Below are positions 18,211 through 27,309 of a DNA stretch of 62,500 nt, one piece after another. Position 1 is the first letter of the stretch; each line of letters opens with the position of its first letter. The stretch lies in assembly GCF_000297395.2 (NCBI RefSeq), contig NZ_HF570108.1:2643106-2705605 (forward strand). The letters run 5' to 3'. The position numbers and the translations under genes are program-made. The DNA is from Micromonospora lupini str. Lupac 08. Lineage in GTDB: Bacteria > Actinomycetota > Actinomycetes > Mycobacteriales > Micromonosporaceae. Below the pieces are notes generated by a model. It was not told the DNA's origin, ran no database searches, and saw only the letters and a list, made by a program, of their open reading frames with translations.

Positions 18211-19101
18211 TCAGGTGACCGGGAGGCCCTTGTTGCCGGCGTTGCGCAGCGAGCGGGTCAGGTTCCGGTCGCTGATCCACAGGAAGCACTGCACGCCGCG
18301 GTTGCCGTTGCGCCACTCCTGCTCGTACGGCTGGTAATAGATCGTTCCGGCGCGGAAGTCGAGCTGGGAGTTGTCCGGCACCTTGGCGTACTTGGCGGTC
18401 AGCGACTGGCACGCCCGGTGGGTGCGCTTGGTGGTGCGGCCGAACTCCGCGTAGCTGATGTCCGGCGCCTGCCAGATCCCCACGAACTCGGCGTGGTGCT
18501 TGGCGGTGCAGGACACCGCCACCATCTCCTCGACCTTGTCCTTGACCAGCTTGGGGTTGAAGCAGCGGTACGCCAGCGGGGCCGCGCCGGTCAGCGCACC
18601 CCGCAGGCTGCCGGTGCGCAGGTCGACGGCGGTGTCGTCGATGCTGGTGATCTCGGTGACGTCACAGCGGTACCAGCGGGCCCCGCCGGCCCAGGCGGGC
18701 GCCGACGGCAGCACGACTGTCAACCCGAGGCGCCCGGAGCGCCAGTCGGCGCCGACCGCCTTGCTGACCTCGGTCTGGCAGTTGGCCTGCGCGGCCCGCA
18801 TGCCCTCCGAGCCGGGCGGCGGGGGCGTGCCGCGCTCCGTGCCGGGGCCGGTGAGCGTGCCGACGTGGATGGTCTCCACCCGGTGCGACTCGCCGCACTC
18901 CATGGGGTTGTAGCCGCTCAGGAAACCGACCTGCTGGGAGGAGTGGTGGCAGACGCCGGCGGCGGGGACGAACTGCTGCGCCGCCACGGGCGCCGGCCAG
19001 TCGTCGGTGAGGTCACGGTCGACTCCGGCGGGTGTGCCACAGCCGGCGAGCACCAGGGCCACCGCCGCGCCCCCGGCAACCGCCGTCAACCACCGTCGCA
19101 T
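18211..19101 (-). CDS. Septum-formation-family lipoprotein, copy A
   Basis: A 296-residue putative membrane-anchored protein outside the cell. MRRWLTAVAGGAAVALVLAGC is a lipoprotein signal with the LAGC lipobox, so Cys21 would be lipidated. The mature part has eight or more cysteines and repeats of the CxxSHxxE type (MECGESHRVETIHVG and VSCTAKHHAEFVGIW), as in the actinobacterial septum_form domain family. The ATG at 19101 follows GGGAGGTCGGAG. Its neighbour at 19186-20076 is a clear paralogue, with shared blocks ARWYRCD/ARWFRCD, GSLRGAL and RxLTRSxRxAGxxGLP. Function unknown; a role in envelope or division is only inferred from the family name. Confidence 0.8.
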   Translation of the reverse strand: MRRWLTAVAGGAAVALVLAGCGTPAGVDRDLTDDWPAPVAAQQFVPAAGVCHHSSQQVGFLSGYNPMECGESHRVETIHVGTLTGPGTERGTPPPPGSEGMRAAQANCQTEVSKAVGADWRSGRLGLTVVLPSAPAWAGGARWYRCDVTEITSIDDTAVDLRTGSLRGALTGAAPLAYRCFNPKLVKDKVEEMVAVSCTAKHHAEFVGIWQAPDISYAEFGRTTKRTHRACQSLTAKYAKVPDNSQLDFRAGTIYYQPYEQEWRNGNRGVQCFLWISDRNLTRSLRNAGNKGLPVT

Positions 19102-19165
19102 CTCCGACCTCCCGCCGCTGGTGACCTCCGGTCGGCCCCCAGCCGGTCGGTAGCGCCACGGCGCA

Positions 19166-19182
19166 GCAGCATACGGCACCGT
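19166..19182 (-). promoter_or_regulatory. Promoter block of lipoprotein copy A, conserved with copy B
   Basis: On the minus strand the block reads ACGGTGCCGTATGCTGC and differs by one base from the block upstream of copy B (20140-20156). TATGCT is the likely -10. Confidence 0.45.
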
Positions 19183-19185
19183 GGC

Positions 19186-20076
19186 TCAGATGGCGGGCAG
19201 TCCCTCGGGGCCGGCGCCGCGCATCGAACGGGTGAGTTTGCGGTCGTCGCTCCACAGGAAACAGCGCACCCCACGGTCGCCCTCCTCCCATTCCCGCTGC
19301 GACGGTGGGTAGTAGATGGACCCGGCCCGGTACGGCAGGTCGCTGTTGTTCGGCACTGCCGCGTACGCGGCGATCAACGTCATGCAGCGCCGGTGCGCCT
19401 GCTCGCCGGCGCGGGTGAACTCGCCCCAGCTCATGTCCCGTTCCTCGTAGACGCCGACGAACTCGGCGCGGTGCGGCTCGGTGCAGAGCACCGGGGCCAT
19501 GTAGTTGAGGTTGTCGCCGATCAGCTTGGGGTCGAAGCAGCCGTGGGTCAGCGGGGTGTCGCCGATCAACGCGCCGCGCAGGCTGCCGACGCGGTTCACC
19601 GGCCGGGTGTTGTCGATGCTGTCGGTCTCGCTGAGGTCGCAGCGGAACCAGCGGGCGCCGCCGGTCCAGGCCGGGCCGCTGGGCAGCGAGAGCGTCAGGG
19701 TGAGCCGGGCGGTGTGCCAGTCGCCGCCGAGCACCTCCCGGGCCCGCTGGTCGCACTCGGAGCGGGCCGCGCGCAGCGCGGTCGAGCCCGGGCCGGGTCG
19801 GGTGCCGGCCTGCGCGGCCGTGCCGGTGAACGTGCCGACGTGGATCGCCTCGGCGAGGTGGCTGCGGGCGCAGTCGACAGTCTCGTACGTGCTGGCCTGC
19901 ACGACCGAGGTGATCCGGGGCAGGCAGGTGTCGGTGGCGGGAGTGAACGGTTTCGGAACCCGCAGCGTCGGCCAGTCGTCGGTGAGGTCACCGTCCGCGC
20001 CTCGCGCCGGCCCGCAGCCGGCCAGCAGCATCGTCGTGATGCCGACCAGCGCCAGCGCTGGAAGCCACCGTCGCAT
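19186..20076 (-). CDS. Septum-formation-family lipoprotein, copy B
   Basis: A 296-residue paralogue of the next gene downstream, the same length and architecture. The signal [21 protein letters not shown] ends with lipobox LAGC. The conserved pattern DLTDDWP follows the lipidated region, then [15 protein letters not shown] and [15 protein letters not shown], each coupling a cysteine with a histidine and a glutamate, and the C-terminal [16 protein letters not shown]. The ATG at 20076 is chosen by the signal peptide; a GGGAGG-like run lies upstream. The pair is a tandem duplication that includes the promoter. Expressed toward rsmB and convergent with it. Confidence 0.8.
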   Translation of the reverse strand: MRRWLPALALVGITTMLLAGCGPARGADGDLTDDWPTLRVPKPFTPATDTCLPRITSVVQASTYETVDCARSHLAEAIHVGTFTGTAAQAGTRPGPGSTALRAARSECDQRAREVLGGDWHTARLTLTLSLPSGPAWTGGARWFRCDLSETDSIDNTRPVNRVGSLRGALIGDTPLTHGCFDPKLIGDNLNYMAPVLCTEPHRAEFVGVYEERDMSWGEFTRAGEQAHRRCMTLIAAYAAVPNNSDLPYRAGSIYYPPSQREWEEGDRGVRCFLWSDDRKLTRSMRGAGPEGLPAI

Positions 20077-20139
20077 CGTCCGCCCTCCCGGGAGCTGGCG
20101 ACCGGTCACCGCGCCCCGCGGCGCGACCCCGGCGGGCGT

Positions 20140-20156
20140 GCAGCCTACGGCACCGT
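20140..20156 (-). promoter_or_regulatory. Promoter block of lipoprotein copy B
   Basis: Minus strand reads ACGGTGCCGTAGGCTGC, with TAGGCT as likely -10. Sixteen of 17 bases match the block before copy A. Confidence 0.45.
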
Positions 20157-20318
20157 CCCGCTTGGAGTGTCGTCGCGTTTGGGTCGATCGGCCAGCCACT
20201 GATGTCTGTTCGTCCGGAATCGGGGGTCCGGACCGGCTTATTCTGCACTACTGGTCACTGCTGGATCACAGCGTGTCGGAGTTGGTGCCGTGCTGCGGGC
20301 GGCGTGTGGCCACGTTCG

Positions 20319-20324
20319 TACACT
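20319..20324 (+). promoter_or_regulatory. -10 box for a probably leaderless rpe mRNA
   Basis: TACACT ends 6 nt before the GTG of rpe, so transcription would begin at or next to the start codon. No ribosome site is present. Confidence 0.5.
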
Positions 20325-20330
20325 GGCCCC

Positions 20331-21011
20331 GTGACCGTACCGCCGCCGATCGTCGCGCCGAGCATCCTGGCCGCCGATTTCGCCCGCCTCGCCGAAGAGG
20401 TCCGTGCCGTCGAGGACGCCGCGGACTGGTTGCACGTGGACGTGATGGACAACCATTTCGTGCCCAACCTGACCATCGGTCTGCCCGTGGTGCAGAGCCT
20501 GCGCGCCGCCACCACCATGCCGTTCGACGTGCACCTGATGATCGAGGATCCGCGCCGGTGGGCCCCCGGGTACGCCGACGCCGGGGCGTACAACGTCACG
20601 TTCCACGCCGAGGCGGCCGACGACCCGGTGGCGCTCGCGAAGGACCTGCGCTCGGCCGGCGCGAAGGCCGGGCTGGCCATCGACCGGGACACGCCGATCG
20701 AGCCGTACCTGGAGCTGCTGCCCAGCTTCGACACCCTGCTGATCATGACGATCAAGGCGGGCTTCGGCGGGCAGCGGTTCATCCCGCAACTGCTGGACAA
20801 GGTTCGCGCCGCCCGCCGGCACGTCGACGCCGGCCACCTGGAGCTGCGCATCGAGGTGGACGGCGGGATCGCCGCCGACACCATCGAGCAGGCGTCCGCC
20901 GCCGGGGCCGACGCGTTCGTGGCCGGGACCGCCGTCTACGGCGCCGCCGACCCGGCGGAGGCGGTCCGGCACCTGCGGGCACTGGCGGAGCGCGCGGCGC
21001 CCGGGGCCTGA
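20331..21011 (+). CDS. rpe: Ribulose-phosphate 3-epimerase (Rpe)
   Basis: A 226-residue TIM-barrel enzyme that interconverts ribulose 5-phosphate and xylulose 5-phosphate in the pentose phosphate pathway. Family signatures: [12 protein letters not shown] at the N-terminus, [16 protein letters not shown] with metal-binding His and Asp, [10 protein letters not shown], and [12 protein letters not shown] with the second catalytic Asp. GTG 20331 is favoured by family length and by the -10 box 6 nt upstream. Ribulose 5-phosphate is also a substrate of RibB, encoded in the riboflavin operon nearby, though separate transcription is likely. Confidence 0.95.
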   Translation: MTVPPPIVAPSILAADFARLAEEVRAVEDAADWLHVDVMDNHFVPNLTIGLPVVQSLRAATTMPFDVHLMIEDPRRWAPGYADAGAYNVTFHAEAADDPVALAKDLRSAGAKAGLAIDRDTPIEPYLELLPSFDTLLIMTIKAGFGGQRFIPQLLDKVRAARRHVDAGHLELRIEVDGGIAADTIEQASAAGADAFVAGTAVYGAADPAEAVRHLRALAERAAPGA

Positions 21012-21012
21012 G

Positions 21013-21969
21013 GTGGAGCCCGAGGCCGACCGCAAGGACATCATCCTCGTCGTCGACGACGACGAGGACATCGCCCGCTTCGTCGAGTTCAACCTGCGGC
21101 TGCACGGGTTCGAGGTGATCCACGCCAGCGACGGTCAGGAGGCCCTGGAGGTCATCGAGCGGCAGCGGCCGGACCTGGCCGTGGTCGACCTCATGATGCC
21201 CCGCGTCGACGGTCTGGAGCTGACCCGACGGCTGCGCGCCGACCCGATGACCTCCGCGCTGCCGGTGATCATGTTGACGGCGAAGGGGATGACCGTGGAC
21301 AAGGTCCACGGGCTCAGCGCCGGCGCGGACGACTACCTGGTCAAGCCGTTCGACACCGCCGAGCTGGTGGCCCGGGTCTCCTCGACGCTGCGGCGCAACA
21401 AGGAGTTCCGGGAGGTCTCCCCGCTGACCGGGCTGCCCGGCAACAGCCGGATCCGTCGGGAGATCAGCGACCGGGTCCGGCACGGGGTGGACTACGCGGT
21501 CGGCTACATCGACATCGACCGCTTCAAGAGCGTCAACGACCGGTACGGCTTCGTCCGGGGCGACGACTTCATCTCCGCCCTGGCCCGCAGCCTGCACCGG
21601 GCGGTGGTGGCGGTGGGTCTGCCGCCGGCCTTCCTCGGTCACGTCGGCGGCGACGACTTCGTCATCGTCTGCGCGCCGGACCAGGTCCGCCCGCTGACCT
21701 CCCGGGCGGTGGTCGACTTCGAGAAGGCCGCCGACACGCTCTACGACCCGACCGACCGGGAGCGCGGGTTCGTCGAGTTGAAGGACCGGCGTGGCACCAT
21801 CCGCCGAGCCGCCCTGGTCACGCTGTCGATCGGCGTCTCCCTCTCCGACGCCGGCAAGCGGTTCACCGACCCTCTCGAGGCGATCGCGGTGGCCTCGGAG
21901 ATGAAGACGGTCGCGAAGAGCCAACCCGGCTCGTACGTGGCGGTGGATCGGCGGCGCGGCGTCACCTGA
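21013..21969 (+). CDS. Response regulator with REC and GGDEF (diguanylate cyclase-like) domains
   Basis: A 318-residue protein. Residues 10-127 are a receiver domain with the acidic pocket DDD (15-17), phospho-acceptor D59 in VVDLMMP and K111 in VKPFD. Residues about 135-310 are a GGDEF domain that could make cyclic di-GMP: GYIDIDRFKSVNDRYGF is well kept, but the active-site motif reads GGDDF (212-216), a variant of GG(D/E)EF, so activity cannot be assumed. No RxxD inhibitory site is evident just upstream of GGDDF. GTG 21013 lies 1 bp after the rpe stop. No histidine kinase is adjacent, so it is an orphan regulator. Confidence 0.88.
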   Translation: MEPEADRKDIILVVDDDEDIARFVEFNLRLHGFEVIHASDGQEALEVIERQRPDLAVVDLMMPRVDGLELTRRLRADPMTSALPVIMLTAKGMTVDKVHGLSAGADDYLVKPFDTAELVARVSSTLRRNKEFREVSPLTGLPGNSRIRREISDRVRHGVDYAVGYIDIDRFKSVNDRYGFVRGDDFISALARSLHRAVVAVGLPPAFLGHVGGDDFVIVCAPDQVRPLTSRAVVDFEKAADTLYDPTDRERGFVELKDRRGTIRRAALVTLSIGVSLSDAGKRFTDPLEAIAVASEMKTVAKSQPGSYVAVDRRRGVT

Positions 21970-22048
21970 CGCGTGACCCGGCTGTGAAGTAGCTCGCCTA
22001 GGAGGTGTCGGAGCCTCAGAAGCGTGTAAGACTGCGAAGTACCCACCA

Positions 22049-22218
22049 CGCGCTGGCGGGACTCGGTGAAATTCCGAACCGGCGGTGATCCACGGTCCAA
22101 CCGTGGTCAGCCCGCGACCCGGACGGCTTCGGCCGCCCGGTGGACCTGGTGAAAATCCGGGGCCGACGGTTGGGGGCGGTTCGTCCACCCCCAGACAGTC
22201 CGGATGGGAGACAGCGCG
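22049..22218 (+). ncRNA. FMN riboswitch (RFN element)
   Basis: The conserved FMN aptamer segments are present in order: ACTCGGTGAAATTCCGAACC (22061-22080), GGCGGTGAT, AGCCCGCGACC, GGTGAAAATCCGGGGCCGAC and AGTCCGGATGGGAGA. The closing helix P1 pairs CGCGCTG (22049-22055) with CAGCGCG (22212-22218). It lies before ribD and should turn the rib operon down when FMN is plentiful. In the 162 bp between aptamer and ribD (22219-22380) I see no U-tract terminator, so control is probably at translation. With 21970-22048 this accounts for the 411-bp gap. Confidence 0.95.
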
Positions 22219-22380
22219 CGGGACGGACGGGTCTTCAGCCGGCCGCTGGCTTCAGCGTGCCGTGCCGCCCATCCGGGTCGGCTGTGCCGTACCCGGAATC
22301 CGCCGCCGCCTGCCCGCGGCCCATGCCGCCTCCCTGACCGCCCGCGCGCGGACCGGCGAGTGAGAGGGCAGGACAGGGCG

Positions 22381-23442
22381 ATGGCCAGCGTCTCCGTCGA
22401 TGAGGCGATGCGGCGTGCGATCGAGCTGGCGGCGCGCGGGCTGGGCACCACCAGCCCCAACCCCGTGGTCGGGTGCGTGCTGCTCGACGCCGACGGCGAG
22501 GTCGTGGGGGAGGGCTTCCACGCGTACGCCGGCGGGCCGCACGCCGAGATCGTCGCGCTGGCCCAGGCCGGCCCCCGCGCCGAGGGCGGCACCGCAGTCG
22601 TCACTCTGGAACCCTGCGACCACACCGGCCGCACCGGCCCCTGCAGCACCGCGCTCGTCCAGGCCGGGGTGGCCCGCGTCGTCATCGCCGTGCCCGACCC
22701 GAACCCGGTGGCCTCCGGCGGCGCCGCCACGTTGCGCTCCGCCGGGGTCCAGGTGGATCTGGGGGTACGCGGCGACGAGGCCGAGGCCGGCAACGTCGCG
22801 TGGTTGACCTCGATGCGCCGGGGCTGGCCGTACGTCATCTGGAAGTACGCCGCCACCGTCGACGGCCGGTCCGCCGCCGCGGACGGCACCAGCATGTGGA
22901 TCACCTCGGAGGCGGCCCGGATCGACGTGCACGCGCTGCGCGGCACCGTCGACGCGGTCGTCGCCGGGGTGGGCACCGTGCTGGCCGACGACCCCCGGTT
23001 GACCGCCCGCAACCTGCGCGACGGCAGCCTGGCCATCCGGCAGCCGCTGCGGGTGGTGGTGGACAGCTCGGGGCGTACCCCCCTCGACGCCCAGGTCCGC
23101 GACGGCGCCGCGCGGACGTGGATCGCGACCGCGGCCGAGGTGGGCGCGGGCCCGGACGGCCGGGTCGACCTGCCGGCGCTGCTCGCGGCGCTGCACCAGC
23201 GCGGGATCCGCGCGGTGCTGCTGGAGGGCGGCCCCCGGCTGGCCGGCGCGTTCCTGGCCGCCGGTCTGGTCGACAAGATCGTCGGGTACGTCGCGCCGCG
23301 GCTGCTCGGCGCCGGACCCACCGCCCTGGTCGACGCGGGAGTGACGACCATCGCTGAGGCCATCGATCTGGAGTTCGTCGACGTTACGCAGGTCGGTCCG
23401 GATCTCCGGATCACCGCTTTGCCCCGCAAAAGGGAGGGCTGA
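22381..23442 (+). CDS. ribD: Bifunctional riboflavin deaminase/reductase (RibD)
   Basis: A 353-residue enzyme for the second and third steps of the GTP branch of riboflavin synthesis. The N-terminal deaminase (1-145) has the zinc site HAE (54-56) and PCDHTGRTGPC (C79, C88). The C-terminal NADPH-dependent reductase (about 150-353) begins WPYVIWKYAATVDGRSAAADG and contains VLLEGGPRLAGAFL. ATG 22381 has a purine-rich GAGAGGGCAGGACAGGG site. First gene of the riboswitch-controlled operon; ribE starts 1 bp after its stop. Confidence 0.96.
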   Translation: MASVSVDEAMRRAIELAARGLGTTSPNPVVGCVLLDADGEVVGEGFHAYAGGPHAEIVALAQAGPRAEGGTAVVTLEPCDHTGRTGPCSTALVQAGVARVVIAVPDPNPVASGGAATLRSAGVQVDLGVRGDEAEAGNVAWLTSMRRGWPYVIWKYAATVDGRSAAADGTSMWITSEAARIDVHALRGTVDAVVAGVGTVLADDPRLTARNLRDGSLAIRQPLRVVVDSSGRTPLDAQVRDGAARTWIATAAEVGAGPDGRVDLPALLAALHQRGIRAVLLEGGPRLAGAFLAAGLVDKIVGYVAPRLLGAGPTALVDAGVTTIAEAIDLEFVDVTQVGPDLRITALPRKREG

Positions 23443-23443
23443 C

Positions 23444-24085
23444 ATGTTCACCGGCATTGTCGAGGAGTTGGGGGAGATCGTCCGGGTCACGGCCACGGCG
23501 GGCGATTCGGCGCTTGTCGCCGTGCGCGGCCCGTTGGTCACCTCGGACGCCCGCCACGGTGATTCCATCGCCGTCAACGGCGTCTGCCTGACCGTGGTGG
23601 ACGCGGCCGACGGCGTCTTCACCGCCGACGTCATGGGCGAGACCCTGCGCCGCTCCGCGCTGGGCGCGCTGCGCCCCGGCGACCCGGTCAACCTGGAGCG
23701 GGCCGCCGCGCTGGGCAGCCGCCTCGGCGGTCACCTCGTGCAGGGCCACGTCGACGGCGTCGGCGAACTGGTCGCCCGGGAACCGGCCGAGCAGTGGGAG
23801 ACGGTGCGGTTCCGGCTGCCCGCCGCCCTGGCCCGGTACGTGGTGGAGAAGGGCTCGATCACCATCGACGGCGTGTCGCTGACCGTGGCCGAGGTGGGCG
23901 CGGACGAGTTCGCCGTCGGGCTGATCCCGACCACCCTGAAGCTGACCACCCTCGGCGCCAAGGGCGTCGGCGACCCGGTCAACCTGGAGGTCGACGTGCT
24001 GGCCAAGTACGTCGAGCGGCTGCTCGGCGCCCGGCTGACCGACGACGCGTCGCAGGCGACCCCGAGCACGGGCGGGGTGGCCTGA
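23444..24085 (+). CDS. ribE: Riboflavin synthase alpha chain (RibE)
   Basis: A 213-residue enzyme that dismutates two lumazine molecules into riboflavin, normally as a trimer. Two similar barrels are visible: MFTGIVEELGEIVRV with VNGVCLTVVD in the first, and GHLVQGHVDGVGELV with ITIDGVSLTVAEVG in the second. Length is typical. ATG 23444 follows AAAAGGGAGGGCTGAC. Its TGA overlaps the ATG of ribM. Confidence 0.96.
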   Translation: MFTGIVEELGEIVRVTATAGDSALVAVRGPLVTSDARHGDSIAVNGVCLTVVDAADGVFTADVMGETLRRSALGALRPGDPVNLERAAALGSRLGGHLVQGHVDGVGELVAREPAEQWETVRFRLPAALARYVVEKGSITIDGVSLTVAEVGADEFAVGLIPTTLKLTTLGAKGVGDPVNLEVDVLAKYVERLLGARLTDDASQATPSTGGVA

Positions 24086-24774
24086 TGGGCGCCCTCGGCT
24101 GGCTGCTCGACGCCCAGGTGCAGGTGTTCGGTTCGCCGGTGTTGGCCCGGGAGATCGTCGGCAACGTGTTCGGGCTGGTCTCGGCGCTGCTCGGGCTGCG
24201 CCGGCTGGTCTGGGCGTGGCCGGTCGGCATGATCGGCAACGCGCTGCTGTTCACCGTCTTCCTCGGCGGGGTGTTCGCCACCCCGCAGGCCCACGATCTG
24301 TACGGACAGGCCGGCCGGCAGGTGTTCTTCTTCGCGGTGAGCGTCTACGGCTGGTGGCGGTGGCGACGTAACAGCCGCGCCGACGCCGGTCACGCCGCGG
24401 TCCTGCCGCGCTGGGCCACCGGGCGGGAGCGACTGATGCTGCTGCTGGCCGGCGTGGTCGGCACCGCCGCCGCGTACCCGGTGCTCAAGGCGCTGGGTTC
24501 CTGGGGCCCGCTGCCGGACGCCTGGATCCTCACCGGCAGTCTGCTGGCCACCTACGGCATGGCCCGCGGCTGGGTCGAGTTCTGGCTGGTGTGGATCGCG
24601 GTGGACGCGGTAGGCGTGCCGCTGCTGCTGCGCGGCGGGTTCTACCCGTCGGCGGCCATGTACCTGGTCTACGGCGCCTTCTGCGTCTGGGGCTTCGCCG
24701 CCTGGTGGCGCACCTCGCGCGCCACCCGCCCGGCCGCCGCACTCCCGCCCACCTACACGGAGGCCGTCGCGTGA
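24085..24774 (+). CDS. ribM: Riboflavin transporter of the PnuC family (RibM/PnuX)
   Basis: A 229-residue polytopic membrane protein with about seven hydrophobic segments and PnuC-like motifs [14 protein letters not shown] and VYGWWRW. PnuC proteins usually carry nicotinamide riboside, but inside actinobacterial riboflavin operons the family member is RibM/PnuX, shown in Corynebacterium and Streptomyces to carry riboflavin. The place between ribE and ribBA under an FMN riboswitch supports that reading here (inference from context). ATG 24085 overlaps the ribE stop; its own TGA overlaps the GTG of ribBA. Confidence 0.9.
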   Translation: MGALGWLLDAQVQVFGSPVLAREIVGNVFGLVSALLGLRRLVWAWPVGMIGNALLFTVFLGGVFATPQAHDLYGQAGRQVFFFAVSVYGWWRWRRNSRADAGHAAVLPRWATGRERLMLLLAGVVGTAAAYPVLKALGSWGPLPDAWILTGSLLATYGMARGWVEFWLVWIAVDAVGVPLLLRGGFYPSAAMYLVYGAFCVWGFAAWWRTSRATRPAAALPPTYTEAVA

Positions 24775-26036
24775 CCAGTTTCGGAGATATCGAGGAGGCG
24801 ATCGCCGAGATCGCCGCCGGGCGGCCGGTCATCGTGGTCGACGACGCCGACCGGGAGAACGAGGGCGACCTGATCTTCGCGGCCGAGCGGGCCACGCCGG
24901 AGCTGATGGCGTTCATGGTGCGCTACAGCTCCGGGTACGTCTGCGTGGCGTTGACCGAGAGCGAGGCCGACCGGCTCGACCTGCCGCCGATGCACCACAC
25001 CAACCAGGATCGGCGCGGCACCGCGTACACGGTGACCGTGGACGCCCGGGAGGGGATCAGCACCGGCATCTCGGCGGCCGACCGCGCGCACACCAGCCGG
25101 CTGCTGGCCGGCGCGGCGACCGACCCGACCGACCTGGCCCGGCCCGGGCACGTGGTGCCGCTGCGCGCCCGCGAGGGCGGGGTGCTGCGTCGACCCGGGC
25201 ACACCGAGGCGGCGATCGACCTGACCCGGCTCGCCGGGCTGCGCCCCGCCGGCGTGCTCTGCGAGCTGATCAACGACGACGGCACCATGATGCGGCTGCC
25301 GGACCTGGAGAAGTTCGCCGCCGAGCACGGCCTCACGCTGATCACCATCGCCGACCTGATCGCCTACCGGCGGCGGACCGAGAAGCAGGTCGAGTTGGTC
25401 GCCGACGCCCGGATGCCGACGCGACACGGGGTGTTCCGGGCGCTCGGCTACCGTGCCGAGCACGACCCGGCCGAGCACGTCGCGATGGTGCTCGGTGACC
25501 TCGGCGACGGCCAGGACGTGCTGGTCCGGGTCCACTCCGAGTGCCTGACCGGTGACGTGTTCGGCTCGCTGCGCTGCGACTGTGGGCCGCAGTTGGACGC
25601 CGCGCTGGCCCGGGTCGCCCGCGAGGGCCGGGGCGTGGTGCTCTACGTGCGCGGGCACGAGGGGCGCGGCATCGGCCTGCTGCACAAGCTGCAGGCGTAC
25701 CAGTTGCAGGACCAGGGCCGGGACACCGTGGACGCCAACCTCGACCTGGGTCTGCCGGCCGACGCCCGCGACTACGGCACCGGCGCGCAGATCCTCTACG
25801 ACCTGGGCGTGCGCTCCATGCGGCTGCTGACCAACAACCCGGCCAAGCGGGCCGGGCTGGAGGGCTACGGGCTCACCGTCACCGGCCGCGAGAGCCTGCC
25901 GGCCGGGGTGCACCCGGAGAACCTGCGCTACCTGCGCACCAAGCGGGACCGGATGGGTCACCTGCTGGACGAGTTGGACGAGGTGTCCGAGGCGCCGCTG
26001 GGGCGTCCGGTCGCCGACGACGAGATCGGAGCATGA
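24771..26036 (+). CDS. ribBA: Bifunctional DHBP synthase/GTP cyclohydrolase II (RibBA)
   Basis: A 421-residue fusion that feeds both branches of riboflavin synthesis. Residues 1-205 are 3,4-dihydroxy-2-butanone 4-phosphate synthase, acting on ribulose 5-phosphate, with the acidic loop [13 protein letters not shown] (22-34) and the conserved GHTEAAIDL. Residues about 206-405 are GTP cyclohydrolase II with zinc ligands C258, C269 and C271 ([19 protein letters not shown]) and [10 protein letters not shown]. The GTG at 24771 overlaps the ribM stop; ribH overlaps the 3' end by 4 bp. Confidence 0.96.
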   Translation: MTSFGDIEEAIAEIAAGRPVIVVDDADRENEGDLIFAAERATPELMAFMVRYSSGYVCVALTESEADRLDLPPMHHTNQDRRGTAYTVTVDAREGISTGISAADRAHTSRLLAGAATDPTDLARPGHVVPLRAREGGVLRRPGHTEAAIDLTRLAGLRPAGVLCELINDDGTMMRLPDLEKFAAEHGLTLITIADLIAYRRRTEKQVELVADARMPTRHGVFRALGYRAEHDPAEHVAMVLGDLGDGQDVLVRVHSECLTGDVFGSLRCDCGPQLDAALARVAREGRGVVLYVRGHEGRGIGLLHKLQAYQLQDQGRDTVDANLDLGLPADARDYGTGAQILYDLGVRSMRLLTNNPAKRAGLEGYGLTVTGRESLPAGVHPENLRYLRTKRDRMGHLLDELDEVSEAPLGRPVADDEIGA

Positions 26037-26539
26037 CGATGGCGGGTTTCGGCGAGCCGGGAGTCGAGGCGGTCGACGCCGCGGGGCTGACCGTCGGGGT
26101 GGTGGCCGCGCGCTGGCACGGCGACCTGACCGACCACATGCTGGAGCGCGCGGTCGCCGCCGCCGAGGCGTGCGGGGCCCGGTCCGTGGTGGCGCGCGTC
26201 GCCGGCTCCGTCGAGCTGCCGGTCGTCGCCCAGGCCCTCGCGCGCCGCTGCGACGTGGTGGTCGCGCTCGGCGTTGTCGTGCGGGGCGCCACCGCCCACT
26301 TCGACTACGTGTGCCGGTCGGTCACCGACGGGCTGACCCGGGTGGCGCTGGACGAGGGCAAGCCGGTGGCGCACGGGGTGCTCACCGTGGAGACCATCGA
26401 GCAGGCCCGGGACCGGGCCGGCCTGCCCGGCTCGGCGGAGGACAAGGGCTGGGCGGCGACCGTGGCGGCGCTCGACGCGGCGCTTGCCGTCCGGGCCGTG
26501 GCCGCCGGCAACGCGCAGCGGGTCGGCTTCGGCGGCTGA
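26033..26539 (+). CDS. ribH: 6,7-dimethyl-8-ribityllumazine synthase (RibH)
   Basis: A 168-residue protein that joins the RibA/RibD product and the RibB product into lumazine; the family builds pentamers or 60-subunit shells. The active-site stretch [11 protein letters not shown] with the catalytic histidine is clear, as are [15 protein letters not shown] near the N-terminus and [14 protein letters not shown] 26033 overlaps the ribBA stop; an ATG at 26039 is possible. Last gene of the operon; the convergent ABC gene ends 25 bp away with no obvious terminator hairpin. Confidence 0.95.
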   Translation: MTMAGFGEPGVEAVDAAGLTVGVVAARWHGDLTDHMLERAVAAAEACGARSVVARVAGSVELPVVAQALARRCDVVVALGVVVRGATAHFDYVCRSVTDGLTRVALDEGKPVAHGVLTVETIEQARDRAGLPGSAEDKGWAATVAALDAALAVRAVAAGNAQRVGFGG

Positions 26540-26563
26540 CACCGCCCGCGACGCTGCTCGGCC

Positions 26564-27307
26564 TCAGAGTCGGCCGGCCTCGATGATCCGGCGCAGGAAC
26601 TGGCGCGTGCGGGCCTGCGTCGGCTCGCCGAGCACCTGCTCCGGTGGACCGCTCTCGACGACGCGACCCGCGTCGAGGAAGCACACCTCGTCGGCCACCT
26701 CCCGGGCGAAGCCCATCTCGTGGGTGGCCAGCACCATTGTCATCCCGTCGGCCTTCAGGTCCCGGATCATCGTCAGCACCTCGCCGACGAGCTCCGGGTC
26801 CAGGGCCGAGGTGACCTCGTCGAGCAGCATCAGCCGGGGCGAGTTCGCCAGTGCCCGCACGATCGCCACCCGCTGCTGCTGCCCGCCGGAGAGCCCGTCC
26901 GGGAAGGCGTGCGCCTTCGCGCCCAGCCCCACCCGGTCGAGCAGGTCGCGGGCCTGCGCCTCGGCCTCGGCGCGGGCCCGCCGGTGCACCCGCCGGGGCG
27001 CGAGGGTGATGTTGTCCAGCACGCTCAGGTGCGGAAACAGGTTGTACGCCTGGAACACCATGCCGATGCGCCGGCGCACCCGGTCGGCGTCGACCCGCGG
27101 GTCGGAGATGTCCTCCCCGTCCAGCTCGATGGTGCCGTCGTCCACCTCCTCCAGCAGGTTCACGCACCGCAGCAGCGTGGACTTGCCCGACCCGGACGCG
27201 CCGATCAGGGCCACCACCCGGTGCTCGTCGACAGTCAGGTCGAGGCGGTCCAGCACGACCTGGCCGGCGAACTCCTTGCGCAGTCCCCGGCAGCGCAGCA
27301 GAGCCAT
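26564..27307 (-). CDS. Polar amino-acid ABC importer, ATP-binding protein (GlnQ-type)
   Basis: A 247-residue ATPase that powers amino-acid uptake. Walker A IGASGSGKSTLLRC near residue 35, Q-loop VFQAYNLFPHL, signature LSGGQQQRVAI, Walker B LMLLDEVTSALD and H-loop ATHEMGF are all intact. The order on the minus strand is binding protein, permease, ATPase, a complete importer. The ATG lies 2 bp after the permease stop. The exact amino acid cannot be read from sequence; glutamine, glutamate and similar polar residues are usual for the family. Confidence 0.93.
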   Translation of the reverse strand: MALLRCRGLRKEFAGQVVLDRLDLTVDEHRVVALIGASGSGKSTLLRCVNLLEEVDDGTIELDGEDISDPRVDADRVRRRIGMVFQAYNLFPHLSVLDNITLAPRRVHRRARAEAEAQARDLLDRVGLGAKAHAFPDGLSGGQQQRVAIVRALANSPRLMLLDEVTSALDPELVGEVLTMIRDLKADGMTMVLATHEMGFAREVADEVCFLDAGRVVESGPPEQVLGEPTQARTRQFLRRIIEAGRL

Positions 27308-27309
27308 GG

